A stretch of DNA of 64,000 nucleotides. It comes from Cercis canadensis. Its lineage: Eukaryota > Streptophyta > Magnoliopsida > Fabales > Fabaceae. Location of the stretch: contig QAOA01008066.1 in the NCBI GenBank assembly GCA_003255065.1, forward strand, positions 274,782-338,781, written 5' to 3'. Positions 9,704-23,300 of the stretch are shown piece by piece. The translations under genes and the position numbers were made by a program. The notes beneath the pieces were generated by a model, which searched no databases, had not been told where the DNA came from, and saw nothing but the letters and a program-made list of their open reading frames with translations. How positions within the stretch are numbered: the stretch's first letter is position 1; every line of letters starts with the position of its first letter.

Positions 9704-12332
9704 GGATTCAGATGAGGAAGACGCTCCAAGAATTGGGGCCCTCTAATTCCTGAACGCACTGAAAAAGCAATCAGAGAACAACAAGAAGAATCTGAGTAGG
9801 GGACTAATGTTTGTTAAGGGCAACGTGGGAGGAAAGACAGCCACTAGCATTATGGTGGATACTGGTGCCACACACAATTTCATCTATGTGGCTGAAGCTA
9901 GTAGGCTCGGTTTGAAGTTGGAGAAGGACTCAGGCCACCTCAAAATTGTGAATTCTCGGGTCTTACCCACTGCGGGGGTAGCGACACAAACAATTGTGAA
10001 GCTGGGTTCTTGGCAAGGGAGAACGGACTTTGTGGTTGCCCAGCTTGATGATTTTGATGTTGTATTAGGGATGAAGTTCCTATTAGGGCACCAGGTCATG
10101 CTTATTCCTGCCGCCAGTTGTCCGTTGATAATAAGGGAAACCTTAAGTATGATTCCAGTGGAAGTCAGGTAGTCTGAGAAGGCCAAGCTCTTATTCGCTA
10201 TGCAATTCAAGAAGGGAGTTAGGCAGAAAGAGCCCTATTTTGTAGCTGTGCCACTACCACACGAGGAGAAGGAGGACCAAGAACTAGTCACTCAGGAAAT
10301 TCAAGCCGTATTGAAGAAATTTGAAGGCGTAATGCCAGAAAGGCTACCACAAGTCTTGCCACCACGGAGGGTAATTGATCACAGGATTGAACTCATGCCG
10401 GGTGGAAAACCCCTTGTTCGAAGCCCTTATCGGATGGCACCTCCAGAATTGGCCTAATTGTGGAAACAATTAAATGAGTTATTAGAGGCAGGGTTCATTA
10501 GGCCCTCTAAAGCACCATTCGGAGCTCTAGTGTTATTCCAGAAAAAACATGATGGGAGTCTTTGGATGTGTGTGGACTATCGAGCCCTCAACAAGCTCAC
10601 AGTACATAACAGATACTCTATTCCTTTGGTGCAGGACCTTTTTGACCAGCTGAGCACTGCAAAATTCTTCACGAAGTTGGACTTGAGGTCGGGTTACTAC
10701 CAGGTTCGAATAGCATAAGGGGATGAACCAAAAACCACTTGTGTTACTCGATATGGAGCCTTTGAGTTCTTGGTCATGCCCTTTGGTCTAACCAATGCGC
10801 CGATGACATTCTGCTCACTCATGAATCAGGTATTTCATGATTACCTAGATAAATTTGTGGTGGTTTACTTGGATGATATTGTTGTTTACAGTTCTACCTT
10901 GGAGGAGCATGTGGAGCACTTGAAGATGGTTTTCAATCGGCTGAAGCAAAACCAACTGTATGTGAAGTGAGAGAAGTGCTCTTTTACTCAAGAACGCATC
11001 AAGTTCCTTGGTCACATTATTGAACATGGCCGCATATAGATGGACATGGAGAAGGTGAGGGCGATCTAATAGTGGAGAACCTCGAATGGAGTCAAGGAGT
11101 TGCGGTCTTTCTTAAGATTAGCCAATTACTATCAGAGATTTGTGGAGGGCTACTCAAGAAAGATAACCCCTTTGACAGAACTCTTAAAAAAAGGGTGTCG
11201 TGTGGCGTTAAAGTGAACAATGCCAAATAGCATTTAAAAATCTAAAGAGGGCTGTGATTGGAGATTATGTGCTTGCCTTGCCGGATGTCAGGAAGCTTTT
11301 TAAGGTATAGACAGATGCGTCCGATTTTATCTTAGGGGGAGTCTTACTTCAAGAAGGCCACCCTGTTGCCTTCGAAAGCCATAAGTTGTTAGAGGCGAAG
11401 ATGAGGTATACAACTCAAGAGAAGGATTTGCTCACTGTGATCCATTGCCTACGAGTTTGGAGGCATTATTTGTTTGGTTCTAAATTTATTATTAAGACTG
11501 ACAATTCTACTATTAGTCATTTCTTTTCGCAACCCAAACTAAGCGCCAAGCAAGATCGTTGGCAGGAGTTCTTAGCAGAGTTTAATTTTGAATTTGAGCA
11601 CAAGGCCGGCCGAATGAACCAAGTTGCAGATGCCCTTAGTCGCAAGGCTGAGCTTGCGGCCATGACCTTACTATCGCACACGGCTGTGAGTCGTGTTGCT
11701 ACTTCGATGCGGGAATGCATTCGAGAAAACTTGGAGAAAGACTCGGTGGCCCAAACCATCATGCAGCTAGCTAAAGAAGGGAAAACTCGCCAGTTATGGA
11801 TCGAGGATGAGGTGATGTATGCCAAGGGGTGCAGACTCTTTGTCCCAAAGGCCAGAGACTTGCAGAGGATCCTTTTGAAGGAGTGTCATGATACATTATG
11901 GACGGGCCACCCGAGTTGGCAAAGAACCTATGCTTTATTGAAGCAGGGATACTATTGGCCATAGATGAAAGAAGATATGGTCAACTACACTCGAACTTGT
12001 CTCATTTATCAGCAAGATAAGGTGGAGAGAGCAAAGATTACAGGGTTATTGGAGCCACTTCAGGTGCCGTGTAGGCCATGGAAGAGCATGTCGCTAGATT
12101 TCATTTTTAGTCTCCCAAAGGTGGGGGACTTATCCATAATCTTGGTGGTGGTGGACTGCTTTTCGAAGTACGGAACCTTTATCCCAACGTCAAAATATTG
12201 CTCGGCAGAAGAGACAGCTCAACTCTTTTTCAAATATGTTGTGAAGTACTGAGGTGTACCCCAGAACATAGTTAGTGATCGAGATAGTAGGTTTACTAGG
12301 ACCTTTTGGTCTGAACTCTTTAAGCTTCTTGG

Positions 12333-12773
12333 TGTTAAGAGTAATAGACATATATATGATAGAGGATGAGTTATTAAGCTGAGCTGTCAACGGTGCTGAG
12401 TCAGCAAAGTCAAAGCCAGCTGTATTTAGTTAGACTTGATAAGTTAGTTAGTGAGTTAGTTTTCTGATACACGTGCATTCTGTTATTTGTTATTAGCAGC
12501 AGATAGTTTCTAGAAGAGTAAGGCAGTTCACCATCTCTATATATAGAGGTGTAATGTATTCAGTTATCAATTAATGAGAAATATTCAGATCTTCAATTCT
12601 TCATTTCACATTCTCTGGTTTGTTCTTCATTTTGGTTTCTAGTGTTCCTAGTTCTTTCTGATATGCCTTCTGGTGCATTGCCTATCTGCTGCACATCTGC
12701 AGAATTGATGTGAATTGATTCACACCACAGCAAGTCTCAAGGATTCATCTTGCATCTTCTTCAAGGTTTTACA
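12333..12773 (+). repeat. 5' LTR of the copia element
   Basis: A TATATAGAGGTG promoter-like stretch near 12538-12550 lies mid-LTR. The primer-binding site follows directly. The partner is 16978-17418. Confidence 0.9.
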
Positions 12774-15700
12774 TGGTATCAGAGCTCTCCTAATGGCAGA
12801 TCGCAGTTCAAGTTCTGTGACTCCATCATGAGAATCTGGGAATTCTGTTCTTCCGATGTTTGGTCAATCATTGACCATAAAGCTTGATCGTAGCAACTAC
12901 TTGATCTAGAAAAATCAACTTCTGAATATTGTGATTGCAAATGGTTATGAGGAAGTGCTTGATGGATCTCGTTCTTGTCCAGAAAAATATGTTCAAGATT
13001 CATCTTGTGCTACTGGAGGTCTAACTCTGATCCTGAGTACACACTTTGGCAGAGACAAAACAGGTTAGTTATGAGTTGGATCTATGCATCCTTGACTGAG
13101 CAAATTATGGCTCAGATCATGTCATACAACTCTGCTTCTGAAATTTGGAGGTCACTTGCAAAGAGCTTTGCTTGCTCATCAAAAGCAAGAGTCATGGAGT
13201 TGAAACTCCAATTACAGACAACTAGAAAAGGAAATCTTGGTGTTTGGGAATACATCTTGAAAATTCGTGCTATCTGTGATAATCTTCGAGCCATAGGTGA
13301 AATTGTAACTCAAGATGATAAAGTCTTGGCTATTTTGAGTGGCTTGGGTCCTGAGTTCAATCCAGTGGTTGCTCGACTGAGTTTTGCATCAGTTTCTGTT
13401 GAAACATTGCAGAGTCACTTGCTCACTTTTGAAGAAAGATTGAAAAGACAAAGGTCTGTAGATGAACAAGTCCTTATGCAGGCTAATGCTGCTGTGTTTA
13501 ACCAAACAGCAAGCAAGAAGAAATTCACTAACACTGGTAACTATGGTTATCAGTCAGGAAATGATAACTTATCAAATCGTTCCTTTCAAAATCAAGGCAA
13601 CCAGTTTCGAAGGTACAGGCCTGGAAATGGCACAAATCATAAACCTCAGTGCCAAATCTGTCATAAACCTGGGCATGTGGCATCTGACTGTTGGCATAGG
13701 TTTGACAACAACTATCAACCTAAGCCTGCCACTGGACATGCTCCACAGAATCAAGATCCTCATGCTCTCATGGCCACATCAGGACTTGCAGAAGACACTC
13801 ACAACACTCCATGGTTTCTGGATACTGGAGCAACACATCATGTAACAGCTGATCTTGGAAATTTGTCTTTGCATAATCCTTTTCTTGGAGATGAAGGAGT
13901 GACTGTGGGTAATGGTAAAAGTCTAGCTGTGCATAATACAGGTATAGCATCAATCTCAGCAAATAATAGATCCTTATTGCTGAAGCATGTATTACATGTT
14001 CCTAAAATTACTACGAATTTGGTTAGTGTTCAGAGGTTATGTCAGGATAATGCAGCTTATGTTGAGTTTCATCCTTCTTGCTTTCTTATGAAGGATCAGA
14101 TAACTCACGAGGTGTTACTCCAAGGAAGGCTTGATCAAGGTCTATACAAAATCATGACTGAAATTGCTGCTAACAGCAAACATGTCTCTCCTTCTCCTAA
14201 AGTTTTTCAAGTTTTTAGCATGAAGTCAAATACATGTGTTTCTGATTTGCAATTATGGCATAATAGACTAGGTCACCCTACTATTGATGTCATAAACAAG
14301 GTTATGACCAAATGCAATTTACCTTGCTTTAAATTCAATAACACTGCTGTATGTAGCTCTTGTCAATTAGCCAAAAGTCACAGGCTACCCTTTGTTAAAT
14401 CCACATCAAGAGCAATAAAACCCTTTGATTTGATTCATGCTGACTTATGGGGTGCTCCCTCTTGTTGTGCTATCAATGGAGCATGTTATTTTCTTCTGCT
14501 TATTGATAATTACAGTCGTTTTTCCTGGATTTACTTACTGCATTCCAAATCTGAGGCTCTAGAAATGTTTCAGAGGTTTCATGTTATGGTTGAGAGACAA
14601 TTTAACTCCAAAATCAAAGTGTTGCAATTTGATTTTGGGGGAGAATTTGTTGTTTTTGATGAATTCATCAAGCAACTTGGAATGGAACATAGATTTTCTT
14701 GTCCATACACTCCTCAGCAGAATGGCATTGTGGAAAGAAAGAATATACATGTGGTCGAAACTGGCCTTTCATTGCTCACTACTGCAGGTCTTCCCACTAA
14801 ATACTGGCCTTTTGCGTTTCAAACTGCAGTCTATCTTATTAACAGATTACCTACATCTGTTTTACATTCCAAGTCACCCTATGAGAGCTTATATCAGCAA
14901 ACACTAGATTTCACTCAACTTAAAACCTTTGGCTGTCTTTGTTTTCCTTATCTAAGACCTTATCGCTCTCATAAGCTTCAGGACAGATCTGCACCTTGTT
15001 GCTTCTTGGGTTACAGTAATAGGCACAAAGGTTTCCTATGTCTAGATATGGCTTCCAAACGTATCTATATTTCTAGGCATGTAGTGTTTGCTGAAGAAGT
15101 TTTTCCTTTTCTCTCCCATACTGCATCACCTGCTTCCTCTTCCTCAGAACCTCCTATTTCTGTTGCTCCTCCTCTTGATCTTGTTTCTTCACCTTTAGTG
15201 TACACTAGTTCTGATTCCCCTAGTGCATCTCATTCTTCTGTTTCCTTTCCTTCTCCTACACCAAATACCTCAGATGGATCCCTGTCCCCAGCATCACATA
15301 CTTCCCTCAGTCCATCCTTAATATCTCCTTTACCTAACCCTGCTGTTCAGGTTCCCACTCGAATGGTCACCAAAAGTCAAAATGGAATTTTTAAACCTAA
15401 GGTGTATACTACAGCCTATGGTCTTGCTCCTACTGAGCCATCTACTTATCATCAAGCAGCTAAGTCTCCTCACTGGATAGATGCTATGACTGCTGAGTTC
15501 AATGCCTTATCAGCCAATCACACTTGGGATCTTGTTCCATGCCCCACTGACAAGAACATTGTAGGTTGCAGATGAGTCTTCAAACTTAAATATAAAGTAG
15601 ATGGTTCTATTGAGAGATACAAAGCTCGCTTGGTGGCTCAAGGTTTCACTCAAACATATGGCATTGACTACTTTGATACCTTCAGTCCAGTAGTCAAGCC

Positions 15701-16977
15701 AGCCACCATTCGAACTGTCCTCACTATTGCTTTTACTCATGGCTGGCCACTACAGCAATTGGATGTCAACAATGCTTTCTTAAATGGGGAGTTACATGAA
15801 GAGGTTTATATGAAACAACCTCAGGGGTTTGAGGATTCTACTTTCCCTCATCATGTCTGCAGATTGAAAAATGCTTTATATGGCCTTAAGCAAGCTCCAC
15901 GAGCTTGGTTTACTAAGCTCAAGCTTACCCTCTTGGCTTGGGGTTTTAAATGTACTGTTTCTGACAATTCAATCTTTGTGTTTTCTTCTTCTACAGCCAT
16001 TATCTACTTACTAGTCTATGTTGATGACATTATTCTTACTGGACCAAATTCTCACCTTATTACTTCTCTTATTACCTCTTTAAACTCTGCCTTCTCTCTC
16101 AAAGATCTAGGCTCTCTTCACTATTTTCTAGTTATTGAAGCTATCAGACTGCCTCATCAGTTGCATCTGTCCCAGACCAAGTATATCCTTGATCTGCTGC
16201 ACAGAGCTAGCTTGGAAAATGCTAAACCAGCTCCTACTCCCATGGTGAGCTCTCAGATTCTCTCAATCTCTGATGGCCAGTTGCTGTCTCAACCCTTGTT
16301 GTATCAAAGTTTGGTAGGTGCCTTACAGTATTGCACAATTACTAGGCCTGACATAGCTTTTTCAGTTAACAAATTATGTCAGTTTATGAGTGCTCCTACT
16401 GACATTCATCTTCAAGCTGCCGAACGTGTCCTGAAGTATCTCAAGGGCACCATGTCTCATGGTCTTACCATTACCAGGTCCAGCTCTCTGCCCTTGCTTG
16501 CTTATTCTGATTCTGATTGGGCTGGGTGCCCTGATGATAGGGAAGCACGAGTGGTCATGCAGTTTTTCTTGGCTCCAGCCTCATTTCTTGGTCTTCAGGC
16601 AAGCAGAAGGTGGTGGCACGTTCTAGTACTGAGGCTGAGTATAGAGCTCTAGCCAATGCCACTTATGAGTTACTTTGGCTTCAATCCTTGTTAACAGAGT
16701 TGCATTTCTCTTTGCCCTCTCCTCCACTGTTATTGTGTGATAATCTCAGTGCTACGTTCCTTGCTGCCAATCATGTGCTTCATGCACGCACTAAGCACAT
16801 TGAGATTAATTGCCATTTTCTGAGGGAACGCTTGCTGGACAAGTCTCTTGCTCTTTGTCATGTTCCTTCCTCTGATCAACTTGCAGATGTGCTCACAAAG
16901 CCTCTCTCCACCAAAGCCTTTCTCTCCAATCGTGCTAAACTCACTGTTCTACCTAGAACCTTGAGTTTGAGGGGGGA

Positions 16978-17418
16978 TGTTAAGAGTAATAAACATATAT
17001 ATGATGGAGGATGAGTTATTAAGCTGAGCTGTCAACGGTGCTGAGTCAGCAAAGTCAAAGCCAGCTGTATTTAGTCATACTTGATAAGTTAGTTAGTGAG
17101 TTAGTTTTCTGATACACGTGCATTCTGTTATTTGTTAGTAGCAGTAGATAGTTTCTAGAAGAGTCAGGCAGTTCACCATCTCTATATATAGAGGTGTAAT
17201 GTATTCAGTTATCAATTAATGAGAAATATTCAGATCTTCAATTCTTCATTTCACATTCTCTGGTTTGTTCTTCATTTTGGTTTCTGGTGTTCCTAGTTCT
17301 TTCTGATATGCCTTCTGGTGCATTGCCTATCTGCTGCACATCTGCAGAATTGATGTGAATTGATTCACACCACAGCAAGTCTCAAGGATTCATCTTGCAT
17401 CTTCTTCAAGGTTTTACA
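16978..17418 (+). repeat. 3' LTR of the copia element
   Basis: It has the same length as the 5' LTR and about 98% identity by eye. It is preceded by a GAGGGGGGA polypurine tract, and chromovirus integrase sequence resumes right after it. Confidence 0.9.
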
Positions 17419-18271
17419 CATGGTTTTGAACTTAATTTCTCCTCTAGCTTTCATCCTCAGACGGATGGCCAAACGGAGCGCTTCAATGGACTCTTGGAGG
17501 AATATTTGAGACATTTTTCCAGCACCAATCAAAAGAATTGGCCCCAATTGCTCGATGTTGCGCAGTTTTGTTTCAATGCCCAAAAGAGTAGTGCCACTAA
17601 CAAGAGTCCTTTTGAGATTGTTACAGGACAGCAGCCGTTTATACCCCATACTGTTTCAGAACCTTATAAAGGAGTCAGCCCCAAAGCTCATCACTTCACC
17701 AAAGAATGAAAATAGAACGTTGAAGTGGCTCGCGCTTACCTTGAAAAAGCCTCGAGGAGGATGAAGAAATGAGCCGATAAAGGACGCAGACTGCTAGATT
17801 TCAAGGTGGGAGACTTTGTACTCATAAAGTTGAATCCAGAACAGCTTAGAGTCCTGAGGAAACAAGACAAGAGATTAATCCGAAGATATGAAGGCCCCGT
17901 TCCCATAATTTCTAAGGTTGGGAAGGTGGTGTACAAGATAGATCCACCAGCAGGGATGAGAATGCACCTGGTCGTTCACGTCAGCAACTTGAAGCCATAC
18001 CATCCAGATGCAGAAGATCGAGTGCGAAACTAACCCACACGTCCAGGAGTCAACCTCAATAAGCCAAAGCAGAAGATCGTGGAGGAGATCCTTGCAGATA
18101 GAGTGGTTTGAGTAAAGAGACATCCAAGAAGAGAATACTTAGTGAAGTGGAAGGGACTTGGAGATGAAGAAATCAGCTGGGAGAAAGTAGAAGACTTAAT
18201 CGAAAGCAGCAGATCGAAGATTTCCAAGCAGCACAGTCGACGAGGACGCCGACCGATTAAGTGGAGGAGAA

Positions 18272-19003
18272 TGTCACAATCTCACTAGTGCCCGACATAT
18301 TGACCTTTAGACATCTCCGTTTCCTTCAATACGTGGCGGGGAGGTAAAGAATAGTCTAGAGAAGTTCCACACCAAATTTGGGACTTTGTGCATCACCGGA
18401 TATTTTTTACCATTTTCTGTAAGATTGGGGTTATTTTTGTAATTTTCTAATGATCCGCTTGTCCAGTGCCGAAGAAAAGCACATGGCCGGGTTCCTTAGA
18501 ATTTTATCTAAATTTACATGTATCTTTTATTTAATTCGGACATTCGTTTCTCCAAAAAAAGACCTTATGTTAGCTGAGAAAAATGATGTATTGTCCTGCC
18601 ATGAGGAAATCCGCTAATTAAGCTCTTTAAGGGGGTACTAGGTGACCCAGGGTGAGACTTGGCACTAGCATAGAGGTGGACTTTGTGTTGCTTTCTACTC
18701 CCCTTACACAAAGTCATGTACTAGCACATTGATTATATGAATAATAGAAGTAGTCCCTCTTCATTCAATCGTGCCTACTCGTGTTGCTTGCTTGGGTTCT
18801 ATATTAGTTGCTTATAATGTGCCTTTGATGGGCTTGTTTAATGTGCTATTGTTTTCTTGGTTGCTCATATACTTGTTGTGCCTTCGCTCATAAATGTTGC
18901 TTATCGTTTGTTCTTGTCCCTAATGGGTAAACTAATTGTTGGCTGACTTGCTTGTAGGCAAGTGCCGCACGGTCTGATTAGGTGAACCTTGCAACCCGTG
19001 ACA
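18272..19003 (+). repeat. 3' LTR of the plus-strand chromovirus
   Basis: It begins TGTCACAATCTC after a GGAGGAGAA polypurine tract and ends ACCCGTGACA. It pairs with 7644-8376. Confidence 0.9.
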
Positions 19004-19892
19004 CCGCGCTGCATCTCGTCCCAGGCCAATCGTCAAACTGGAGTGGCTGGGGTTATTGTTGGTAACACTGGAGTTGCACATCCTATCGATGAAAGAGCTA
19101 ATGGAACTTGCGTCGACGGAGGTGGTCACATGATCTTTTTTTGGCGTGTGAATTGATCATCCTTCATTCTAGCTAAGATAATAATGTCTTTTAGTGTGCG
19201 TGGTTTGAAAATCCGGATCCTATCCACTATTTCAGCCTTCAAGCCGCCCATGAATGTCCCCACCAATGCTTTCTGAGTCCATCCTTGGACCCTGTTGCCA
19301 AGCTTTTTAAACTCGCATTAGTAGTCCCTCAAAGTCCCAAGTTGTCTAACTCAGGAGAAAGCATCATCGAAGTCCTCACGCTCCGGCGGTCCGAAGCAAG
19401 CCCAGAGTTCTTCCTCAAATTTCTCCCACGAAATCCCGTGTCCTTCGTCCCGAAATGTTATGTGAATCTACTGCCACCATTGGTTAGCCTCTCCTTCCAA
19501 ATGGTATGTTGCCATAGAAACCTTTTGGGCTTTCGCCGTGCCTTGGTATTTGAAGAACTGGTGCATACGGTTGAACCATTCGGTTAGGTCATCACCCGAA
19601 AATTGTGGGAATTCCAACTTCGCCGTCTTGGAGGAGATGATCTGTCGACCTCCATCTTGGTTTTCTTGGTGGTGACTGCCATGATTTGAGGATTCTGAAT
19701 TAGCTAGCAACACGTTCGAAAGTCGATTGAGAGCTTCTTCCAAATGGTGGAGTTTGGCGTTCATACCCAACTCCATTCGCTGTAGTCCCTCTAGAACTGC
19801 ACCGAGCCCAAACTCCAAGTGCTCAATTCGCTCCTTGTTGGTTCCCATAAGAAACTCCAATGGTGGATTATCCAACCTGGCTCTGATACCAA

Positions 19893-20302
19893 TGATAGGA
19901 CCCGTGTACATGTAATAAAAACACTCACGAAAATATCCTCTTTGGGTGAGGATGTACCACAGTTTAATTGGAATATTTTTTTTTCTTTCTTTCATTGATA
20001 ACCCATGGCTGCTTAAATAGCATACCATATGCATGAAACTGAAAAACAGAGTAAGCCAAAAAATAGAGGGACATCCTAAGGCCACTACCAGTAACTCCTA
20101 TGGACACTACCAGTAACCGACACCTAACAAATGAGGTAATAGAAATGGACTTCACATGTTAATAAAGTGCAACAAAGAAATGGACTCCACGTGCTTATAA
20201 AGTGCAACAAAAAGATAACATTAAGCTTAAATTCTCCAACTGCTAAGACCCAGTCCATGCACGTATGCACGCCACTCCCATGCACCACGTTGTGGCTTAT
20301 GA
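19893..20302 (-). repeat. LTR (5' LTR) of the outer chromovirus
   Basis: It begins TGATAGGACCC on the plus strand, next to the minus-strand primer-binding site. It contains a tandem pair around AAAGTGCAACAAAGAAATGG that the left LTR lacks. Its right part is repeated twice more downstream as part of the triplication. Confidence 0.8.
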
Positions 20303-23300
20303 GAGACCAGCTTCCTGTAAAAGTGAAGAAGAGAGAGAACAAGGGGAAAAAGGAAAGGACTCAGGGAGAGAGATGTGAAGAGCACGAAGAACGAGGGGAA
20401 GAGATAATGCTACATAAATGCTCGGTCTAGTTCAGTTTATCTCAGTTTTATTGAGTGAAAATCGAACCAACTGGTCTAAATTGAGATCTCAAATCTTAAC
20501 CATCCGATCTCGACCGGCCTTCATTTGGAATCGTCGAATTTGCCATTTTTCGGTTAGTTTACTTTGGGTGGACCAAGTTGCTTACACCCCTACTAACATA
20601 AATTTAACGGTGGAGCTAAGTGATTGACGGAATGAACATTGAGGGACCTATGTGATACAAAAAAAATTTATAGGTACCTAAGTGACTTTGGCTGCATCTT
20701 TTGGGGACCAAAATGACATTTTAGTCTAAAAATAATAGATTATGTACTAAATGAATACTGGTATAATCAATTATGGAAAAAATAGATTGTTGAAGCATCT
20801 ATTTATGTTTGGATATGTTAGTTTAAAAATAGTTTTTTATAATTTGTTTTCATTTAGATTATTTGAAAAAAAAAATCACTTTTAGATGTCCAACTATGTT
20901 GCATGGGTACAGATACGAAATGCCGGTATGACATTTTTCAAAAAATAGAGGTACGGGTATGTCATGGGTATGTCACATCATATATATATATCAAATAGTA
21001 AGAAAAATGTTAAAATTCTCCAAATACTAAAAATATCAACCATTAATCCTTAACAAATAAATAACAACCAACAAGTATTAACTCAAAGTACAAATAATCA
21101 ATCAAAATTCAAAAAGAAAGGAAATTTAACTATTAGGGCATTAAAAAATGACGTCGTAAGGTTCCTAAGATTTAATTTCTGCCTCTCCAGAAATGACGCC
21201 ATATCAAGCAGTTCTGATTTCCAACTCTCTAGAAACGACGTCGTATCTTTCAGATGTAATTTCCACCTTTGTCCAAAACACTCACAAAAATATCCTCTTT
21301 GGGTGAGGATGTACCATAGTTTAATTGGAATATTTTTTTCTTTCTTTCATTGATAACCCATGGCTGCTTAAATAGCATACCATATGCATGAAACTGAAAA
21401 ATAGAGTAAGCCGAAAAATAGAGGGACATCCTAAGGCCAATACTAGTAACTCCTATGGCCACTACCAGTAACCGACGCCTAACAAATGAGATAATAGAAA
21501 TGGACTCCACATGCTAATAAAGTGCAACAAAGAAATGGACTCCACGTGCTGATAAAGTGCAACAAAAAGATTACATTAAGCTTAAATTCTCCAACTGCTA
21601 AGACCCAGTCCATGCACGTATGCACGCCACTCCCATGCACCACGTCGTGGCTTATCAGAGACCAGCTTCCTGTAAAAGTGAAGAAGAGAGAGAACAAGAG
21701 GAAGAAAGAAAGGACTCAGGGAGAAAGATATGAAGAGCGCGAAGAATGAGGGGAAGAGATAATGCTACATAAATGCTCGGTCGGGTTCAGTTGATGTCAG
21801 TTTTATTAAGTGAAAATCGAACCGACTAGTCTAAACTAAGATCTCAAATCTCAACCATCCGATCTCGACCGGCCTTCATTTGGAATCGTCATATTTGCCA
21901 TTTTTCGGTCAGTTTACTTTGGGTGGACCAAGTTGTTTATACCCCTACTAACATAAATTTAACGGTGGACCTAAGTGATTGACGGAATGAACATTGAGGG
22001 ACATATGTGATACAAAAAATTTACAGGTACCTAAGTGACTTTGGCTGCATCTTTTGGGGACCAAAATGACATTTTAGTCTAAAAATAATACATTATGTAC
22101 TTAATGAATACTGGTATAATCAATTATGGAAAAAATAGATTGTTGAAGAATCTATTTATATTTGGATATGTTAGTTTAAAAACAGTTTTTTATAATTTGT
22201 TTTCATTTAGATTATTTGAAAAAAAAAAATCACTTTTAGATGTCCAACTATGTTGCATGGGTACAGATACGAAATGCCGGTATGACATTTTTCAAAAAAT
22301 AGAGGTACGGGTAGGTCATGGGTACGCCACATCATATATATATATATCAAATAGCAAGAAAAATGTTAAAATTCTCCAAATACTAAAAATATCAGCCATT
22401 AATCCTTAACAAATAAATAACAACCAATAAGTATTAACTCAAAGTACAAATAATCAATCAAAATTCAAAAGAAAAGGAAATTTAATTGTTAGGGCATTAA
22501 AAAACGACATCATAAGGCTCCTAAGATTCAATTTCTACCTCTCCAGAAACAACACCGTATCCATAAGATGTAATTTCCACCTTTGTCCAAAACACTCACG
22601 AAAATATCCTCTTTGGGTGAGGATGTACCAAAGTTTAATTGGAATATTTTTTCTTTCTTTCATTGATAACCCATGGCTGCTTAAATAACATACCATATGC
22701 ATGAAACTGAAAAACAGAGTAAGCCAAAAAATAGAGGGACATCCTAAGGCCACTACCAGTAACTCCTATGGCCACTACCGGTAACTGACGCCTAACAAAT
22801 GAGATAATAGAAATGGACTCCATATGCTAATAAAGTGCAACAAAGAAATGGACTCCACGTGCTGATAAAGTGCAACAGAAAGATTACATTAAGCTTAAAT
22901 TCTCCAATTGCTAAGACCCAGTCCATGCACGTATGCACGCCACTCCCATGCACCACATCGTGGCTTATCAGAGACCAGCTTCTTGTAAAAGTGAAGAAGA
23001 GAGAGAACAAGAGGAAGAAAGAAAGGACTCAAGGAGAGAGATATGAAGAGCGCGAAGAACGAGGGGAAGAGATAATGCTACATAAATGCTCGGTCGGGTT
23101 CAGTTTATGTCAGTTTTATTGAGTGAAAATCGAACCAACTGGTCTAAACTAAGATCTCAAATCTCAACCATCTGATCTCAACCGGCCTTCATTTGGAATC
23201 GTCAGATTTGCCATTTTTCGGTCAGTTTTCTTCGGGTGGACCAAGTTGTTTACACCCCTACTAACATAAATTTAACGGTGGACTTAAGTGATTGACGGAA

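Larger units (their letters stand above)
12333..17418 (+). mobile_element. Ty1/copia retrotransposon nested in chromovirus integrase (nearly whole, broken)
   Basis: Two 441-bp LTRs (12333-12773 and 16978-17418) run from TGTTAAGAG to GTTTTACA and differ at only about 9 sites by eye, so insertion was recent (order 1-2 million years). Flanking 5-mers are CTTGG (12328-12332) and CATGG (17419-17423). The primer-binding site TGGTATCAGAGCTC starts at 12774 and a G-rich polypurine tract ends at 16977. Parts in copia order are gag (about 12830-13750) with zinc knuckle CQICHKPGHVASDC, protease (FLDTGATHHV, about 13815), GAG-pre-integrase (LWHNRLGHP, about 14250), integrase (about 14400-15000), reverse transcriptase (about 15580-16330, with YVDDIILTG) and RNase H (about 16500-16940). 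It looks nearly whole with a few breaks. Its integrase-reverse transcriptase order and motifs suggest an Ale/Retrofit-like lineage, but that is inference. Confidence 0.92.
7644..19003 (+). mobile_element. Ty3/gypsy chromovirus, plus strand (broken, interrupted by a copia element)
   Basis: LTRs of about 733 bp lie at 7644-8376 and 18272-19003, both TGTCAC...TGACA. The target duplication is CCGCA (7639-7643) and CCGCG (19004-19008). The primer-binding site TGGTATCAAAGC is at 8379-8390 (initiator tRNA-Met type) and a purine tract precedes the right LTR. Parts in order are gag (about 8820-9540) with a CCHC knuckle near 9500-9550, an acidic (GAA)n tract, protease (VDTGATHNF, about 9855), reverse transcriptase (about 10380-10960, with [11 protein letters not shown]), RNase H (about 11300-11650), integrase (about 11880-12330 and 17424-17700, split by the copia element) and a chromodomain (about 18070-18210, EYLVKWKGL). 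It has many breaks. By eye the LTRs differ at roughly 8% of sites, so it is several million years old. Confidence 0.9.
7028..20302 (-). mobile_element. Ty3/gypsy chromovirus, minus strand, oldest of three nested elements (broken)
   Basis: LTRs lie at 7028-7387 and 19893-20302. The flanking 5-bp direct repeats are GAGAT (7023-7027) and GAGAC (20303-20307). A primer-binding site TTGGTATCAGAGCC (minus strand, about 19880-19893) adjoins the right LTR, and a purine tract on the minus strand adjoins the left LTR at about 7388-7400. Parts recognised on the minus strand are gag (about 19850-19004), a gag zinc-knuckle-like motif with a C..C....GH..C pattern near 7610-7640, and a chromodomain-like end (STWEST, DLEDKVSLGG) near 7400-7470. 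No polymerase parts are recognisable. The plus-strand chromovirus 7644-19003 lies inside it. It is a broken fossil, older than its guest. Confidence 0.8.

Noticed and set aside
21275-22970. Two further independent solo LTRs of the outer chromovirus
   Set aside because: They lack the LTR left end, have no target duplications and share 950 bp of flank, so they are copies from the tandem triplication.
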